Below are positions 21,401 through 29,516 of a stretch of 64,000 nt of DNA, one piece after another. This DNA is from Limnohabitans radicicola. GTDB taxonomy: Bacteria; Pseudomonadota; Gammaproteobacteria; Burkholderiales; Burkholderiaceae_C. The translations under genes and the position numbers were made by a program. A model generated the notes under the pieces. It was not told the DNA's origin. It worked only from the letters and a program-made list of their open reading frames with translations, and did no database searches. Where the stretch lies: NCBI RefSeq assembly GCF_014837235.1, contig NZ_JACYFT010000002.1, positions 248,001 to 312,000 of the forward strand, given 5' to 3'. Within the stretch, counting starts at the first letter, position 1. Each line of letters opens with the position of its first letter.

Positions 21401-21486
21401 GCGAGCAGCGGGGCCGGTACACGGCTGCCCTCATACTCGCTTCGCTCGCCAAATCGGGCAGTCCGCGCACCGACCCCGCTGCTCGC
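21401..21486. repeat. Hairpin element with shared 25-bp core (copy A)
   Basis: Lies in the gap between the MFS gene and mutL. The outer arms at 21401-21418 and 21469-21486 are inverted repeats matching at 17 of 18 positions. The inner arms CTGCCC (21425-21430) and GGGCAG (21456-21461) are perfect. They enclose a 25-bp core (21431-21455, containing ctcgcttcgctcgccaaatc) that recurs identically at 40676-40700. It codes for nothing. Confidence 0.75.
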
Positions 21487-21496
21487 TTGCGGTTCA

Positions 21497-23491
21497 TCAA
21501 CGTCCCCGCAGAAACAGCGCATCCAGATCACGCATCGTCATCTGTCGCCAGGTCGGACGGCCGTGGTTGCACTGGTCGGAGCGCTCGGTCTCTTCCATCT
21601 GGCGCAACAGCGCGTTCATCTCGGTCAGCGTGAGCTGGCGGTTGGCACGCACCGCACCGTGGCAGGCCATGGTGGCCAGGATCTCGTTTTGCGCGCGCTG
21701 CACCACCGTGCTGGCGTCGTGCTGGGCCAGCTCGGCCAGCACGCTGCGGGCCAGCTCGACCGCGTCGCCATGGGCCAGGGTGGTGGGCACGGCGCGCACG
21801 GCCAGCGTTTTGGCCGAGAGGGGGGAGATTTCGAGGCCGAGTTGGGTCAGCACTTCGGCGCAGGCCTCTGCGGTGGCCACTTCGGTCGGGGTCGCGGCAA
21901 AGGTGGCCGGGATCAGCAGGGGCTGGCTGGCGATGCGCGGGCCTGTGCCATCCGTGCTGCCCAGCTGGTTCTTGAGGCGCTCGTAGACGATGCGTTCGTG
22001 CGCGGCATGCATGTCGACCACCACCAGGCCCTGGGCGTTCTCGGCCAGGATGTAGACGCCGTGCAGCTGCGCCACGGCACGGCCCAGGGGCCAGTGGTTT
22101 GCTTTGTCTGTATCGGAGTCCCGTCCGGAGGCAACGGACTGCCCCGTGTTGCCCACAGCAGAGTCGCGGCTGGGGGCGGCCGCAGATGGCGGCACCCAGC
22201 CGGGCGCAGCGGCTTCTTGGGCAGGCATCGTGCCCGCTGCAGGGGTGGTGGCAACCGCGGGGCTCCACAGTGCCTTGAGGTCGGCCAGGGCCTGTTCGCT
22301 GTCCACCCGGGGGCGCTCAAAGCGCGGGGGGGTGAAAGTCGGTGCGGGTTCGGGACGGGAATCAAGGCCCATGCTGCCCTGACGCCAGTGGGCCGATTCG
22401 GGCAGGGCGCGTGGGGCGGGACTGGCTTGCAATGTGAGTTCAGGGGCCGACGGGGCGTTCAGGGCTTGTGAACGCGGCGCGGCAATGGCCTGTTCGATCG
22501 CGTGGCGGATCGCCTGGTGCACCGCACGGCTGTCACGAAAACGCACCTCGATCTTGGTCGGATGCACGTTGGCGTCCACCAGGGTCGGGTCAATCTGCAC
22601 AAACAAGGCATAGGCCGGTTGCTTGTGGCCGTGCAACACGTCTTCGTAGGCGCTGCGCGCGCCATGCATCAGCACCTTGTCGCGCACAAAGCGGCCATTC
22701 ACATAGGCAAACTGGTGATCGGGGCGCGAGCGCGCGGCGTCGGGCGTGCCTGCGCGGCCCACCACATGCAACGGTCCCGCGTGGTAGTCGACGGGCACCG
22801 ACTGCGCCACAAAATCGTGGCCCAGCACATCGCCCAGGCGCTGCGCCAGGCCCTCCGGGCCGGGGTGCACGCGCCACTGCTCGACCAGCTTGCCTTCGTG
22901 CCAGATGGCAAAGCTCACATCGGGCCGAGCCAGCGCGTGGCGGCGCACGGCTTCGATGCAGTGGGCCAGCTCGGTGCTGTCGCTTTTGAGGAATTTGCGG
23001 CGGGCCGGGGTCGAGAAAAACAGTTCCTTGACTTCGACCGTGGTGCCCACGGCGCGCGGGGCAGGGCGCACCTCGCCAGTCTGGCCGTCCAGCGCCAGCG
23101 CATTGGGCTGGCCGTCCATGCGCGAGAGCAGCGTCAGCTCCGACACCGAGTTGATGGCCGCCAGGGCTTCACCGCGAAAGCCCATGGTCATCACCGATTC
23201 GAGGTCGGTCAGGTTGCCGATCTTGCTGGTGGCGTGGCGCTTGAGGGCCACGGGCAACTCGTCGGGGGCGATGCCGCCGCCGTCGTCTTCGACCGCGATC
23301 AGACGGGTGCCACCCCCCAGCAGGCGCAGCGTGATGTTCTGTGCGCCCGCGTCGAGCGCGTTGTCTACCAGTTCGCGCACCACGGACGCGGGACGTTCCA
23401 CCACTTCGCCTGCGGCGATCTGGCTGATCAGTTCATCGGGGAGTTCGCGGATCGGGCGGCGCGCGTTCGCTTGGGTGTTTTCGGCAGTCAC
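21497..23491 (-). CDS. mutL: DNA mismatch repair protein MutL (endonuclease type)
   Basis: A 664-residue MutL. The N-terminal GHKL ATPase has RELVDNALDAGA (E40, N44), VEDDGGGI and GFRGEALAAI. A Pro/Ala-rich linker (about residues 340-460) precedes the C-terminal dimerisation domain. That domain contains DMHAAHERIVYE (D493-E504), matching the metal-binding endonuclease motif D(M/Q)HAx2Ex4E, and CNHGRP at residue 641. It is therefore the nicking type of MutL, unlike E. coli MutL. The start is GTG at 23491, with TAAAAT 6 nt upstream. Confidence 0.97.
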   Translation of the reverse strand: MTAENTQANARRPIRELPDELISQIAAGEVVERPASVVRELVDNALDAGAQNITLRLLGGGTRLIAVEDDGGGIAPDELPVALKRHATSKIGNLTDLESVMTMGFRGEALAAINSVSELTLLSRMDGQPNALALDGQTGEVRPAPRAVGTTVEVKELFFSTPARRKFLKSDSTELAHCIEAVRRHALARPDVSFAIWHEGKLVEQWRVHPGPEGLAQRLGDVLGHDFVAQSVPVDYHAGPLHVVGRAGTPDAARSRPDHQFAYVNGRFVRDKVLMHGARSAYEDVLHGHKQPAYALFVQIDPTLVDANVHPTKIEVRFRDSRAVHQAIRHAIEQAIAAPRSQALNAPSAPELTLQASPAPRALPESAHWRQGSMGLDSRPEPAPTFTPPRFERPRVDSEQALADLKALWSPAVATTPAAGTMPAQEAAAPGWVPPSAAAPSRDSAVGNTGQSVASGRDSDTDKANHWPLGRAVAQLHGVYILAENAQGLVVVDMHAAHERIVYERLKNQLGSTDGTGPRIASQPLLIPATFAATPTEVATAEACAEVLTQLGLEISPLSAKTLAVRAVPTTLAHGDAVELARSVLAELAQHDASTVVQRAQNEILATMACHGAVRANRQLTLTEMNALLRQMEETERSDQCNHGRPTWRQMTMRDLDALFLRGR

Positions 23492-23497
23492 CCGGGC

Positions 23498-23503
23498 ATT
23501 TTA
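23498..23503 (-). promoter_or_regulatory. -10-like TAAAAT before mutL
   Basis: On the minus strand TAAAAT is separated from the mutL GTG by exactly 6 nt (gcccgg), and no Shine-Dalgarno sequence intervenes. This spacing would put the transcription start on or next to the start codon. The -35 region is poor. Confidence 0.4.
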
Positions 23504-23518
23504 GGGCTTGGGGACGGG

Positions 23519-23524
23519 GATAAT
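23519..23524 (+). promoter_or_regulatory. -10-like GATAAT before the DedA gene
   Basis: GATAAT is separated from the ATG at 23531 by 6 nt (ccgccc), which mirrors the mutL arrangement on the other strand 15 bp away. The overlapping gggga (23516-23520) could instead be a weak ribosome site. Confidence 0.4.
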
Positions 23525-23530
23525 CCGCCC

Positions 23531-24172
23531 ATGGACATCCTCTTGCAGCTCCTCGATTTCATCCTCCATGTCGACACTTATCTGGAGGCCTTTGTGCAAA
23601 ACCACGGGGCCTGGGTGTATGCCCTGCTGTTCCTGATCGTGTTTGTCGAGACCGGGCTGGTGGTCATGCCGTTTTTGCCAGGCGACTCGCTGCTGTTCAT
23701 CGTGGGGGCCATGTGTGGCGCCGAGGTGATGAGCTGGCCTTTGGTGGTGGTCATCTTGCTGGTGGCCGCCATTGCCGGGGACCAGACCAATTATTCAATC
23801 GGACGTTACTTCGGCCCCCGGGTCTTTCAGTGGGAAAACTCGCGGTTTTTCAACCGTCAGGCCTTCAACCAGGCGCATGAGTTCTACGAAAAATACGGTG
23901 GCATCACCATCGTGCTGGCCCGATTCATGCCCTTCATCCGCACCTTTGTGCCCTTTGTGGCTGGGGTGGCCGAGATGACGCGCAGCAAGTTCATCACCTA
24001 CAACGTGGTGGGGGCTGTGCTCTGGGTGGTGGGGCTCACGCTGGCGGGCTACCTGTTCGGCAATCTGCCCTTTGTGCAGACGCACCTGTCCAAGATCATC
24101 TGGGCGCTGATCCTGGTGCCCGGGCTCGTCACGTTGGTGGGCGCCTGGCGTGCCCGCCGTTCCGGCCGTTGA
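23531..24172 (+). CDS. DedA family membrane protein
   Basis: A 213-residue DedA/VTT-domain membrane protein. It shows ETGLVVMPFLPGDSLLFIVG (conserved Glu and PGD), GDQTNYSIGRYFGPRVF and ARFMPFIRTFVPFVAGVAEM. This is the full conserved core, including the Gly-Arg and FxRxxP motifs. In other bacteria DedA proteins act in undecaprenyl-phosphate or phospholipid translocation and in proton-motive-force homeostasis. The gene is divergent from mutL with only 39 bp between start codons. The frame is open far upstream, antisense to mutL, but that part is not real. Confidence 0.92.
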   Translation: MDILLQLLDFILHVDTYLEAFVQNHGAWVYALLFLIVFVETGLVVMPFLPGDSLLFIVGAMCGAEVMSWPLVVVILLVAAIAGDQTNYSIGRYFGPRVFQWENSRFFNRQAFNQAHEFYEKYGGITIVLARFMPFIRTFVPFVAGVAEMTRSKFITYNVVGAVLWVVGLTLAGYLFGNLPFVQTHLSKIIWALILVPGLVTLVGAWRARRSGR

Positions 24173-24251
24173 AAGGCGCCCGGGGTTACCGGCTGGTTAC
24201 GGTGTTTGATAATTCAATCACCTCATTTGTGACCCGCGCGAGCCCCGAACC

Positions 24252-25271
24252 ATGACTGCTTCTAACCCCATTTTGTCCGTGCGCATCGCCACCGCGGGCG
24301 AAGCCCTGATTGACCTGGTCATGCAGCCCGATGGCCGCTTTCTGCCCTGTCTGGGCGGTGCGGTCTACAACCTCAGCCGTGCACTGGCACGCCAGGACGT
24401 GCCAGTCATGTACCTGAACCCGTTCTCATTTGACCGCTTTGGCCGCCAACTGGCCTCGGGCCTGAGCGCCGATGGGGCGGTGCTGGCGCGACCAGAGCCT
24501 GTGGCTGAAGTGACTTCGCTGGCGGTGGTGGGGGTCAACGACCAAGGCCATCCGGACTACGCCTTTTACCGCGAGGCCGTGGCCGACCGGGCCATCAGCG
24601 TGGACGCGCTGAATGCGGCTTGCGCCGATGTGCCGACGCTCGACATCGTCTGCACGGGCTGCCTGGCACTGGCGCCTGCCGATGCGGACAAATACCTGCC
24701 CTGGCTGGCCGCGCAAAAAGCGGCGGGCCGCTGGGTGGTGGTCGACACCAACCTGCGCCCGACCGTGTTGCCCGACATGGCCCCGTACCGTGCCAACATC
24801 CACGCCGCGCTGGTCCATGCCGATCTGATCAAGGCCAGCGACGAAGACTTGCAGCACCTGGCTGTGCCTGGGGCTGACGCGTTTGCGCAGGCCGAGCACC
24901 TGCTGGGCAGCTGCGGCGCCCGGATGATGGCGTTGACCCTGGGGGGCGAAGGCGCGGCTTTGCTGCTCAAGACGGCTGCAGGCATCCTCACCGTGCGGGG
25001 CCGAGAAAGCGCCCCCGTCCAGGTGGTGGACACCGTGGGCGCGGGCGACAGCTTTCTGGCGGGGCTCTTGAGCGCTTTGCTGACACAGGCCGATGGGGCG
25101 CCATGCCCGGTGCAGGCTTGGGTGGCCCAACTGAACGCGGCAGACCTGGGCGCATTGCTGTCCCATGCGCTGGCCACGGCCACGGTCAATGTGATGCGTG
25201 CAGGTTGCCAGCCGCCCACACGCGCCGAGGTGCAGGCCCGTCTGGCCAGCCACCCGATCGCGCTGAGCTGA
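24252..25271 (+). CDS. PfkB-family sugar kinase, fructokinase-like
   Basis: A 339-residue ribokinase/PfkB kinase. The N-terminal substrate-binding part is GEALIDLVMQPDGRFLPCLG, then GGAVYNLSRALARQ. The C-terminal PfkB signature DTVGAGDSFLAGLLSALL holds the catalytic Asp and the anion hole. It resembles bacterial fructokinases; the exact sugar is not determinable. No other sugar-utilisation gene is adjacent, and the next gene is convergent. A GATAAT hexamer at 24208 with TTACCG 16 bp upstream is a possible promoter. Confidence 0.85.
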   Translation: MTASNPILSVRIATAGEALIDLVMQPDGRFLPCLGGAVYNLSRALARQDVPVMYLNPFSFDRFGRQLASGLSADGAVLARPEPVAEVTSLAVVGVNDQGHPDYAFYREAVADRAISVDALNAACADVPTLDIVCTGCLALAPADADKYLPWLAAQKAAGRWVVVDTNLRPTVLPDMAPYRANIHAALVHADLIKASDEDLQHLAVPGADAFAQAEHLLGSCGARMMALTLGGEGAALLLKTAAGILTVRGRESAPVQVVDTVGAGDSFLAGLLSALLTQADGAPCPVQAWVAQLNAADLGALLSHALATATVNVMRAGCQPPTRAEVQARLASHPIALS

Positions 25272-25306
25272 ACTTGCGGCTGCGCCTGAGCGCAGGTAGA
25301 TGGGGT

Positions 25307-26287
25307 TTATTCCGCTTTCACCCCAGCGGCCGTGATGACCTTGGCCCATTTGACGATTTCATCGTCCAGGAACTTGGCGGCGAATTCGGGCGAGGTGTCA
25401 CCAGTGATGATGCCCAGCGCTTCAAATTTGGCTTTGATGTCGGGCGAGTTCAGGGCTTTGGCCGTTTCAGCCGACATGCGGCGCACGATGTCTTTGGGCA
25501 CGCCCGATGGCGTGAGGAACAGCACCCAGGTGGAGCCTTCGATGGCCGGGCCACCCGACTCGGTGATGGTTGGCACTTCGGCAGCGCCCGGCACACGCTG
25601 CGACGAGAACACGGCCATGCCCTTGATCTTGCCCGCGCGAACGTGGGGCATCAGCGCACTGGCCGTGTCGGTCAGGATCTGGATGTTGCCGCCCATCAGG
25701 TCGGTCAATGCCGGTTGCGTGCCTTTGTAGGGCACATGCACCATGTCCACGCCCGCCACCTGCTTGAAGAGTTCTTGCGTCAGGTGGGCCGCAGCGCCCA
25801 CGCCCGAGGAGCCAAAAGCCACTTTGCCGGGCCGGGCCTTGGCGTACTCGATGAGTTCCTTGATGTTCTTGACGGGCAGGTTGTTGTTCACCGTCATGAC
25901 CAGCGGCGCGATGCCCACCAGCGAGACGGGGGCAAAGCTTTTGACCGGGTCATAGGGCAAACGGCCCGCGTACAAGGTGGCGTTGGCCGCGTGGGCACCG
26001 ATCACGGTCACAAAGGTGTGGCCGTCGGCCGGGGCTTTGGCCGCCAGGTCAGCGCCCAGGATCGAATTGGCGCCTGGCTTGTTGTCGACCACGATGGACC
26101 AGCCGGTTTGCTCGGAGATCTTTTGCACCACCATGCGGGTGGCGTTGTCGGTGATGCCGCCGGGGGTGTAGGGGACGATCCAGCGGATGGGTTTGCTGGG
26201 CCAGTTGGGGGTCTGGGCCTGTGATGTGGGCACGGCGGCAGCGGCCAGAGCCAGTGCCGCGGTCTGGAACAGACGGGTCAAGCGCAT
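25307..26287 (-). CDS. Bug family tripartite tricarboxylate transporter substrate-binding protein (1 of 3)
   Basis: A 326-residue periplasmic solute-binding protein. A signal peptide (RLFQTAALALAAAAVPTSQA) precedes the Bug-family start PNWPSKPIRWIVPYTPGGIT, then VVDNKPGANSILGADLAAKA and a Venus-flytrap fold. The ATG at 26287 has an AGGAG ribosome site (aggagacactttc). No TctA/TctB membrane partners are nearby, as is common for Bug proteins in Burkholderiales. The ligand is unknown, probably a small carboxylate. Confidence 0.9.
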   Translation of the reverse strand: MRLTRLFQTAALALAAAAVPTSQAQTPNWPSKPIRWIVPYTPGGITDNATRMVVQKISEQTGWSIVVDNKPGANSILGADLAAKAPADGHTFVTVIGAHAANATLYAGRLPYDPVKSFAPVSLVGIAPLVMTVNNNLPVKNIKELIEYAKARPGKVAFGSSGVGAAAHLTQELFKQVAGVDMVHVPYKGTQPALTDLMGGNIQILTDTASALMPHVRAGKIKGMAVFSSQRVPGAAEVPTITESGGPAIEGSTWVLFLTPSGVPKDIVRRMSAETAKALNSPDIKAKFEALGIITGDTSPEFAAKFLDDEIVKWAKVITAAGVKAE

Positions 26288-26461
26288 GAAAGTGTCTCCT
26301 GGTGTGTGCATGGCGGTGGCTGTTGTTCTCGGCCATGTCGTCGGGCAGCTTAGGGGCACGCGCCCGCCTGGGTCAATCAGGGTGTGCCACGCAGGTGACT
26401 CTCAACCGGATGCGAGACGGAGCGAAACCATTCAACCCGGTGCGCTGTTGCGCGACGTCAT

Positions 26462-27850
26462 TCAAAGTGGCGCGCGGTTTCGCGCCAGGGGCGGGTTGCG
26501 CGCAAAGTAGGCCACGATGCCGCGCAGCAGCGCTTCGGTCAGGCGCTCCTGGTAGGCCTCGCTGCGCAGCTTTTCTTCCTCTTCGGGGTTGCTGATGAAG
26601 GCGGTCTCCACCAGCACGCTGGGGATGTCGGGGGCCTTGAGCACGGCAAAGCCGGCCTGCTCGACGCGGGGCTTGTGCAGGCGGCCCACACCGCCGATTT
26701 CGCGCAGCAAGGCGCTGCCCAGGTGCAGGCTGTCCTTGATTTGCGCGGCGGTGCTCATCTCCAGCAGGGCGCGCTGCACTTGGGCGTCTTTCACGCCCAG
26801 GTTGATGCCACCGATCAGGTCGGCCTTGTTTTCCTTTTGCGCCATCCAGCGTGCGGCGCTGCTGGACGCCGCGCCATCGCTGAGCGCAAACACGCTCGCG
26901 CCCCGTGCCTCGGGCGTGAAAAACGCGTCGGCATGGATGCTGACAAACAGGTCGGCTTGCACGCGTTGCGCCTTTTGCACCCGCACATGCAGGGGCACAA
27001 AGAAGTCGGCATCGCGGGTCAGGTAGGCACGCATCGGGTTGCCGCCCACGCTGGTGACGTTGATGCGTTCGCGCAGGCGCTGGGCGATGCGCAGCACCAC
27101 ATCCTTTTCGCGGGTGCCGCCAGGCCCCACGGCGCCCGGGTCTTCGCCGCCATGCCCGGCGTCCAGCGCCACCACGATGAGGCGCTCGGTCCTGGCGGCA
27201 GGCCGTGGCGGGTGGTCGGGCCGCTCCATGATGGCTTCGGGCGGGGGCTCGAAGTCTTGCCTGCGGGTGGACGGTACTGGCAAGGGCGGTGGGCTCACCG
27301 CAGCCCCCTGGGTCTGGCGGGCGATCAACTCGCCCAGCGGGTCGGTGCCACTGCCCGGGCGTGCGAGTTCAGGCGCTTTGGCCGGGGCCGCGCCGGTTTT
27401 TTCCTGGATCAGCTGCTCCAGTGGGTCTACGGTTTGCGTCGGGTACAGGTCGAATACCAGGCGATGCTGGTAGGCCGCCACGGGCGCGAGCGTGAACACC
27501 TGCGGGGCGATGGGGCGTTTGAGGTCGATCACCAGGCGCACCACGTTGGCACTGTATTGACCGACCCGGATGCCCGCGATGTTGGGGTCGCTGGCCTGCA
27601 CTTTGCCAACCAGCTCGCGCAGGGCGGGGTTCAGCTGCTGGCCTTCGATATCGACGGCCAGCCGGGGCGGGGAGGGCACAAAGCTCGATTGGGTCTTGAG
27701 CGGCACGTCCGACTCGAGCGTGACCCGGCTGTATTCGGCGGCTGGCCAGATGCGCACGGCCATGAGGCTCGCGCCGCGCACCAGGTCGCTGCCCGCCAGT
27801 GTCAGTGCGGCCAAACCCGCGCGCAGGAACTGGCGACGATCAGTTTGCAC
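26462..27850 (-). CDS. amiC: N-acetylmuramoyl-L-alanine amidase, AmiC-like
   Basis: A 462-residue periplasmic amidase that splits septal peptidoglycan. The N-terminus is a Tat-type signal (DRRQFLRAGLAALTLAG). An AMIN targeting domain follows (AVRIWPAAEYSRVTLESD onward), then a Pro-rich linker and the Amidase_3 catalytic domain (VALDAGHGGEDPGAVGPGG with the zinc His). It ends with VETAFISNPEEEEKL, which carries the catalytic Glu. The GTG at 27850, preceded by GAGG at 6 nt, gives the cleanest signal peptide. An ATG at 27874 would add 8 residues and increase the overlap with tsaE. Confidence 0.93.
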   Translation of the reverse strand: MQTDRRQFLRAGLAALTLAGSDLVRGASLMAVRIWPAAEYSRVTLESDVPLKTQSSFVPSPPRLAVDIEGQQLNPALRELVGKVQASDPNIAGIRVGQYSANVVRLVIDLKRPIAPQVFTLAPVAAYQHRLVFDLYPTQTVDPLEQLIQEKTGAAPAKAPELARPGSGTDPLGELIARQTQGAAVSPPPLPVPSTRRQDFEPPPEAIMERPDHPPRPAARTERLIVVALDAGHGGEDPGAVGPGGTREKDVVLRIAQRLRERINVTSVGGNPMRAYLTRDADFFVPLHVRVQKAQRVQADLFVSIHADAFFTPEARGASVFALSDGAASSSAARWMAQKENKADLIGGINLGVKDAQVQRALLEMSTAAQIKDSLHLGSALLREIGGVGRLHKPRVEQAGFAVLKAPDIPSVLVETAFISNPEEEEKLRSEAYQERLTEALLRGIVAYFARNPPLARNRAPL

Positions 27851-28406
27851 GCGATGCCTCAGAAGGAGCCGCATCCGCTTGCCACGCTTGCAGCCACTGC
27901 TGTCCGCGCGGGGTTTGTGCGGTGATGTGCACTTGCCGCTGGTCTTCGTCCAGCGCGTTCAATGCGATCACCCAGTCGGCCGGGGGCAGCTGGCCTGCCA
28001 CCTTGTCTGGCCATTCCATCAGCTTGAGGCCGGGACTGGCAAAGATGTCGCGAAAGCCCGCATCGGCCCACTCGCGTGGGTCGCTGAAGCGGTAAAAGTC
28101 AAAGTGCCAGATGGGCCAGGCGGCCTCGCCGCTGCCCGCCTGGTGCGGCTCCACCACGGCATAAGTCGGGCTTTTGATGCGGCCTTGCACCCCGGCGGCG
28201 CGCAGCAGGTGGCGTACCAAGGTGGTCTTGCCCGCGCCCAGATCGCCACGCAGCTCGATGCTCGCGTCGCGCCCGCCCGGCCAGCGCTGCAGCCGTTCGG
28301 CCAGCCGCGTGGCAAAGGCTTGCGTGGCTTCTTCGTCAGGCCAAAGCGAGCGCCAAGTCAGGCCGGTGGCCTGGCTTTCTACAATGGGCGGGTGACTGAG
28401 CGGCAT
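27840..28406 (-). CDS. tsaE: tRNA threonylcarbamoyladenosine biosynthesis ATPase TsaE
   Basis: A 188-residue ATPase of the t6A37 tRNA-modification complex (TsaBDE). The Walker A motif is ELRGDLGAGKTTLVRHLLRAAG, preceded by the Leu-rich start of the domain. IKSPTYAVVEPH and WHFDFYRFSDPREWADAGFRD (Walker B region) follow. It is about 30 residues longer than E. coli TsaE, with extra residues at both ends. Its 5' end overlaps the divergent queG start by 15 nt, and its 3' end overlaps amiC. Confidence 0.94.
   Translation of the reverse strand: MPLSHPPIVESQATGLTWRSLWPDEEATQAFATRLAERLQRWPGGRDASIELRGDLGAGKTTLVRHLLRAAGVQGRIKSPTYAVVEPHQAGSGEAAWPIWHFDFYRFSDPREWADAGFRDIFASPGLKLMEWPDKVAGQLPPADWVIALNALDEDQRQVHITAQTPRGQQWLQAWQADAAPSEASRAN
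28380..28385 (+). promoter_or_regulatory. -10-like TACAAT before queG
   Basis: TACAAT stands 6 nt (gggcgg) before the queG GTG and lies inside the 5' coding part of tsaE on the other strand. The spacing fits a leaderless queG message; no -35 match is visible. Confidence 0.4.
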
Positions 28407-29492
28407 CTCCAAATCGATCCTTCTGGCTTGTGGTCCCAAATCGAAGTTTGGGCGCGTGAGCTTGGATTGTCCCAAATTGGCGTGACAGGCATCGATTTGT
28501 CCTCTGCCGAGCCGGGTTTGCAGTCCTGGCTCGACGCCGGTTTTCACGGCAGCATGGCCTACATGGCCGCGCATGGCATGAAGCGCGCCCGCCCGGCCGA
28601 GCTGGTAGCGGGCACGGTGAGCGTGATCACCGCCCGCATGGATTACCTGCCGCAAGGCACGCCCGCTGACTGGGCCGACCGCGAACGCGAACGCTGGCTG
28701 CAGCCTGGTGAGGCCATTGTCTCGGTCTACGCACGAGGACGGGACTACCACAAGGTGCTGCGCAGCCGCCTGCAAAAGCTGCAGGAGCGCATCGCCGCCG
28801 CCATTGGCCCGTTTGGCCACCGCGTCTTCACCGATTCGGCGCCTGTGCTGGAGGCCGAGCTGGCCACACGCAGTGGCCTGGGTTGGCGGGGCAAGCACAC
28901 CCTGGTGCTGTCGCGCGAAGCGGGCTCCATGTTTTTTCTGGGCGAGTTGTTTGTGGACTTCGCCTTGCCTTCTACACCTGCAGCCAGCGCGCATTGCGGG
29001 CAATGCACGGCCTGCATGGACCTGTGCCCCACGCAGGCCATCATCGGGCCCTATCGGCTCGATGCGCGGCGCTGCATTTCCTACCTGACCATCGAGCACG
29101 AGGGGCCGATCCCCCATGAATTGCGACCCCTGATCGGCAACCGCGTCTATGGCTGCGACGATTGCCAGCTGGCCTGCCCGTGGAACAAGTTTGCCATGAC
29201 CAGCGCTGTGCCCGACTGGCTGGCGCGCCCGGGCTTGGCGGGCAGTGGCATTGCCGATCTGCTGGGCTGGAGCGAAGCGGAGTTTTTGCGCCGTACCGAA
29301 GGCTCGGCGATTCGCCGCATTGGCCACGCCCGTTGGTTGCGCAACCTGGCGCTGGCGGCAGGCAACGCCCTGGCCAGCAGTGTCTTGACGCCAGCCGAAC
29401 GCAGCCGCTTGTGCCAGGCCTTGCAGGCCCATGCCGGACATCCGGACGCGGCGGTCAGCGAGCAGGTGGCCTGGTCACTGGCGCAGGCCTGA
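28392..29492 (+). CDS. queG: Epoxyqueuosine reductase QueG
   Basis: A 366-residue cobalamin- and Fe-S-dependent enzyme for the last step of queuosine synthesis in tRNA. Two [4Fe-4S] motifs are visible: C202, C205, C208 and C212 (CGQCTACMDLCP), and C255, C258 and C262 (CDDCQLACPW). The preceding ITARMDYLPQG and GLGWRGKHTLVLSREAGS segments are family-typical. The GTG at 28392 gives MTERHLQIDPSG ahead of the conserved LGLSQIGVTGIDLS. The frame is open upstream, antisense to tsaE, without QueG similarity. Confidence 0.95.
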   Translation: MTERHLQIDPSGLWSQIEVWARELGLSQIGVTGIDLSSAEPGLQSWLDAGFHGSMAYMAAHGMKRARPAELVAGTVSVITARMDYLPQGTPADWADRERERWLQPGEAIVSVYARGRDYHKVLRSRLQKLQERIAAAIGPFGHRVFTDSAPVLEAELATRSGLGWRGKHTLVLSREAGSMFFLGELFVDFALPSTPAASAHCGQCTACMDLCPTQAIIGPYRLDARRCISYLTIEHEGPIPHELRPLIGNRVYGCDDCQLACPWNKFAMTSAVPDWLARPGLAGSGIADLLGWSEAEFLRRTEGSAIRRIGHARWLRNLALAAGNALASSVLTPAERSRLCQALQAHAGHPDAAVSEQVAWSLAQA

Positions 29493-29516
29493 AGCGGCCC
29501 CATGGGTTCTCGGTGT

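Noticed and set aside
22502..23530. A long in-frame upstream extension of the DedA gene
   Set aside because: It is antisense to mutL, while the DedA domain starts exactly at the ATG at 23531.
26288..26461. The gap between the first Bug gene and amiC as a hidden small gene or RNA
   Set aside because: No open frame with a ribosome site, no conserved hairpin with a U-tract and no promoter-quality hexamers are visible.
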